Shown: in pieces, positions 6,928-8,445 of the stretch
Numbering within the stretch: position 1 is the stretch's first letter
How the letters are laid out: each line of letters opens with the position of its first letter
From: an uncultured Verrucomicrobium sp.
Lineage (GTDB): Bacteria; Verrucomicrobiota; Verrucomicrobiia; Methylacidiphilales; GAS474
Direction of reading: 5' to 3'
Assembly (NCBI GenBank): GCA_903889845.1
Contig: CAISZB010000544.1
Location: 1 to 8,445 of the forward strand
Length of the DNA stretch: 8,445 bases
Program-made: the position numbers and the translations under genes
The notes under the pieces: model-generated
Databases searched by the model: none
What the model was told of the DNA's origin: nothing
The model's input: only the letters and a program-made list of their open reading frames with translations

Positions 6928-6949
6928 AGTAGGGGGGATGATGGTGGCG

Positions 6950-6978
6950 ACTATGGGGAAGGTTGTTTTCCTTTTCAA
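6950..6978 (-). promoter_or_regulatory. Sigma70-like promoter for pdhABC
   Basis: On the minus strand there is a -35 box TTGAAA (6978-6973, five of six consensus bases), a 17-base spacer, and a -10 box CATAGT (6955-6950, four of six). Transcription would start near 6943, giving a leader of about 16 bases to the pdhA ATG at 6927. The spacing is ideal and the site lies in the only gap upstream of the cluster. Called by eye. Confidence 0.55.
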
Positions 6979-6989
6979 GTACCTCTGCC

Positions 6990-7013
6990 CTGGAACCGCA
7001 TTTTTTGTTCCAG
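6990..7013. promoter_or_regulatory. Perfect dyad, candidate operator between pdhA and aminotransferase gene
   Basis: CTGGAAC (6990-6996) and GTTCCAG (7007-7013) form a perfect 7 bp inverted repeat with a 10-base T-rich spacer. It begins 12 bases upstream of the proposed pdhABC -35 box and lies 13 bases from the possible -35 of the divergent gene. Dyads of this geometry are typical binding sites of dimeric regulators, but no regulator gene is in the window, so the factor is unknown. A transcribed hairpin is less likely, since neither proposed transcript includes it. Confidence 0.4.
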
Positions 7014-7025
7014 TCTCCGCCTCTT

Positions 7026-7054
7026 TTGTCGAAGATGGCACGATTTTTTGCAAT
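7026..7054 (+). promoter_or_regulatory. Possible sigma70-like promoter for the aminotransferase gene
   Basis: On the plus strand there is TTGTCG (7026-7031, four of six), a 17-base spacer and TGCAAT (7049-7054, four of six), predicting a start near 7061 and a leader of about 32 bases that contains the GGAG ribosome site at 7085-7088. A 6 bp inverted repeat ACGATT/AATCGT (7040-7045 and 7052-7057) overlaps the -10 region. The boxes are weak, so this is tentative. Confidence 0.3.
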
Positions 7055-7092
7055 CGTCACCCTCCCGACGCCCCGCCACTATCGGAGACGCC

Positions 7093-8445
7093 ATGCTCCC
7101 CCTCCTGAAAACCGCCGTTCCCGGGCCGGAATCGCGCCGTCTGGCCGCCGCGCTGGCGCGGGTCGAGTCCCGGAACATCACCTTTCTCTCCGAGGGGTTC
7201 CCGGTCTTCTGGGATCGGGCGGAGGGGGCCGCCGTCTGGGACGTCGACGGGAACCGGTTCCTCGACCTCACCTCGGGCTTCGGCGTGGCGGGGCTGGGCT
7301 ACGGGGAGAAAACCCTCGTCGCCGCCGTCGCCGACCAGGCCGGGAAGCTCCTCCACGGCATGGGGGACGTCCATCCGACGGCGTTGAAGGCCGAACTGTG
7401 CGCCGAACTCTCCCGCCTCACCTTCGAAGCGTGGGGCGCGGGGCCGGGGAAGGTGATCCTGGGCTGTACGGGGGCCGAGGCGGTCGAGGCGGCGCTGAAG
7501 ACGGCGGCCCTGGCGACGGGGAAGCGGGGCGTCCTCGCCTTCCGCAACGGCTACCACGGCCTCGGCTACGGGGCGTTGACGGTGACCGGGTCCGATTTCT
7601 TCCGCGCCCCCTTCGCGGGGCAGTTGGCCGACTTCGCCCACTTCGTCCCCTACCCTGACGCCGGGACCGATCCGGTGACCTATGCCGAGGCGCTGGCGCT
7701 CCATTTCGGCTCCTTCGCCCATCCTATTGGCGCGATTGGGGCCATCGTGGTCGAGCCGATCCAGGGGCGCGGCGGGCAGAACATCCCGCCCGCGTGGTTC
7801 CTCCCCCTCCTGCGGCGGCTGGCCGACGGGGCGGGCGCGGTCCTCATCTTCGACGAAATCTTTACCGGTTGGTACCGGACGGGGCGCCGCTTCGCTTGCG
7901 ATTACGATGGCGTGGTCCCGGACCTGGTCTGCCTGGGCAAGGCCCTGACGGGCGGCTTCCCCCTCTCCGCCTGCGTCGGGAAGGCGGCGGTGATCGACGC
8001 GTGGCCGAAGTCGACCGGCGAGGCCCTTCACACCAGCACCTACCTCGGCAACCCCCTCGGCTGCCGGATGGCGCTCGAATCGTTGCGGCTGCTGGAAGAG
8101 CCGGGCCTGGGTGAGACCGTGGCAAGGAAGGGGGAAGTCCTCCTCGCCGCGTTGCGGGAGTTGGAGGCCAAAGAGATCGGCTTCGCCCGCGCCCGGGGCC
8201 GGGGGCTGATGGCCGGGATCGACGTCATCGACCAGGAAGGAAATCCCGATCCCGCCCGCGCCGGGGCGATTGTCGAAGGGATGCTGGCCGAGGGGGTGAT
8301 CCTGCTTTCCGACGGGCCGGAGCGGAACACCCTCGCCTTCACTCCGCCGTTCGTTCTGGGGGAGGAGGAGTTGAGATGGGCGGTGGGGCGGCTCAATGCG
8401 TGGGGAGAATCCTCTTCCCGTAGTGATTCCTCCCAAGGAGGTTAG
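7093..8445 (+). CDS. Class III pyridoxal-phosphate aminotransferase
   Basis: A 450-residue fold-type I, class III (ornithine/GABA/acetylornithine type) aminotransferase. Visible motifs: VWDVDGNRFLDLTSGFGVAGLGY (split here as 48-60 and 61-70); GCTGAEAVEAALKTA (124-138), the phosphate-binding turn; RNGYHGLGYG (151-160), with the aromatic residue that stacks on PLP; VVEPIQGRGG (219-228); LIFDEIFTGWYRTGR (251-265), with D254 binding the pyridine nitrogen; and CLGKALTGGFPLSA (280-293), with Schiff-base lysine K283. HTSTYLGNPLGC (313-324) supplies the second-subunit threonine. The substrate cannot be read from these motifs. The ATG at 7093 has a Shine-Dalgarno GGAG at 7085-7088 with a short spacer. 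The frame is open far upstream, but that part only mirrors pdhA on the other strand. The last dozen residues are a Ser/Gly-rich tail after the normal family end. The stop is the final codon of the window. Confidence 0.92.
   Translation: MLPLLKTAVPGPESRRLAAALARVESRNITFLSEGFPVFWDRAEGAAVWDVDGNRFLDLTSGFGVAGLGYGEKTLVAAVADQAGKLLHGMGDVHPTALKAELCAELSRLTFEAWGAGPGKVILGCTGAEAVEAALKTAALATGKRGVLAFRNGYHGLGYGALTVTGSDFFRAPFAGQLADFAHFVPYPDAGTDPVTYAEALALHFGSFAHPIGAIGAIVVEPIQGRGGQNIPPAWFLPLLRRLADGAGAVLIFDEIFTGWYRTGRRFACDYDGVVPDLVCLGKALTGGFPLSACVGKAAVIDAWPKSTGEALHTSTYLGNPLGCRMALESLRLLEEPGLGETVARKGEVLLAALRELEAKEIGFARARGRGLMAGIDVIDQEGNPDPARAGAIVEGMLAEGVILLSDGPERNTLAFTPPFVLGEEELRWAVGRLNAWGESSSRSDSSQGG
8403..8441 (+). 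promoter_or_regulatory. Stem-loop and strong Shine-Dalgarno at the 3' end of the aminotransferase gene
   Basis: GGGAGAATC (8403-8411) pairs with GATTCCTCCC (8425-8434), giving nine pairs with one bulged C and a 13-base loop. Immediately after it comes AAGGAGG (8435-8441), a full match to the usual anti-Shine-Dalgarno sequence, overlapping the last codons before the TAG at 8443-8445. This predicts another plus-strand gene starting within a few bases beyond the window and translationally coupled to the aminotransferase. The hairpin could modulate access to the site; that part is inference. Confidence 0.55.

Noticed and set aside
5872..7092. A 407-codon upstream extension of the aminotransferase frame, giving an 857-residue fusion
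   Set aside because: The extra part is the complement of pdhA with Gly/Asp/Val-rich translation. The aminotransferase family begins near the ATG at 7093, which has its own ribosome site.

Overview
The window is a GC-rich stretch of bacterial chromosome holding ordinary metabolic and RNA-maintenance genes, densely packed. I see no rRNA, tRNA, CRISPR array, transposase, integrase or phage gene. The organism cannot be named from this sequence. The heterotetrameric (E1 alpha plus E1 beta) pyruvate dehydrogenase, the high GC and the many leaders without a Shine-Dalgarno site would fit a GC-rich Gram-negative lineage such as Verrucomicrobiota, but that is a weak guess.

Layout from left to right. 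At 1-742 on the minus strand are ruvX and then the 5' part of truA, overlapping by one base. At 870-2036 on the plus strand, divergent from ruvX, is an RlmI-like 23S rRNA cytosine methyltransferase. A 93-base convergent gap with weak stem-loops separates it from a minus-strand GT8-like glycosyltransferase (2130-3179). Upstream of that, on the same strand, is a complete pdhA-pdhB-pdhC cluster (6927 down to 3217) encoding E1 alpha, E1 beta and a two-lipoyl-domain E2 of the pyruvate dehydrogenase complex. The E3 gene (lpd) is not in the window. At 7093-8445 on the plus strand, divergent from pdhA, is a class III PLP aminotransferase whose stop codon is the last codon of the window.

PdhA decarboxylates pyruvate on thiamine diphosphate together with PdhB. 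PdhC carries the acetyl group on its two swinging lipoyl arms to CoA. The cluster has a good sigma70-like promoter just upstream of pdhA, which supports the shorter pdhA start at 6927. The 165-base divergent region also holds a perfect 7+7 bp dyad that could be an operator shared with the aminotransferase gene. The glycosyltransferase lies 37 bases after pdhC on the same strand with no visible terminator between, so it may be read through from the pdh promoter.

The most notable signals are these: a 90-base exact (144-base, four-mismatch) direct repeat inside pdhC, which points to recent homogenisation of the two lipoyl domains; pyrimidine-rich leaders without Shine-Dalgarno sites before all three pdh genes; a GC-rich stem-loop between pdhB and pdhC; the dyad between pdhA and the aminotransferase; and a perfect AAGGAGG at the very end of the aminotransferase gene, which predicts a coupled gene just beyond the window. 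I found no convincing new biological system.
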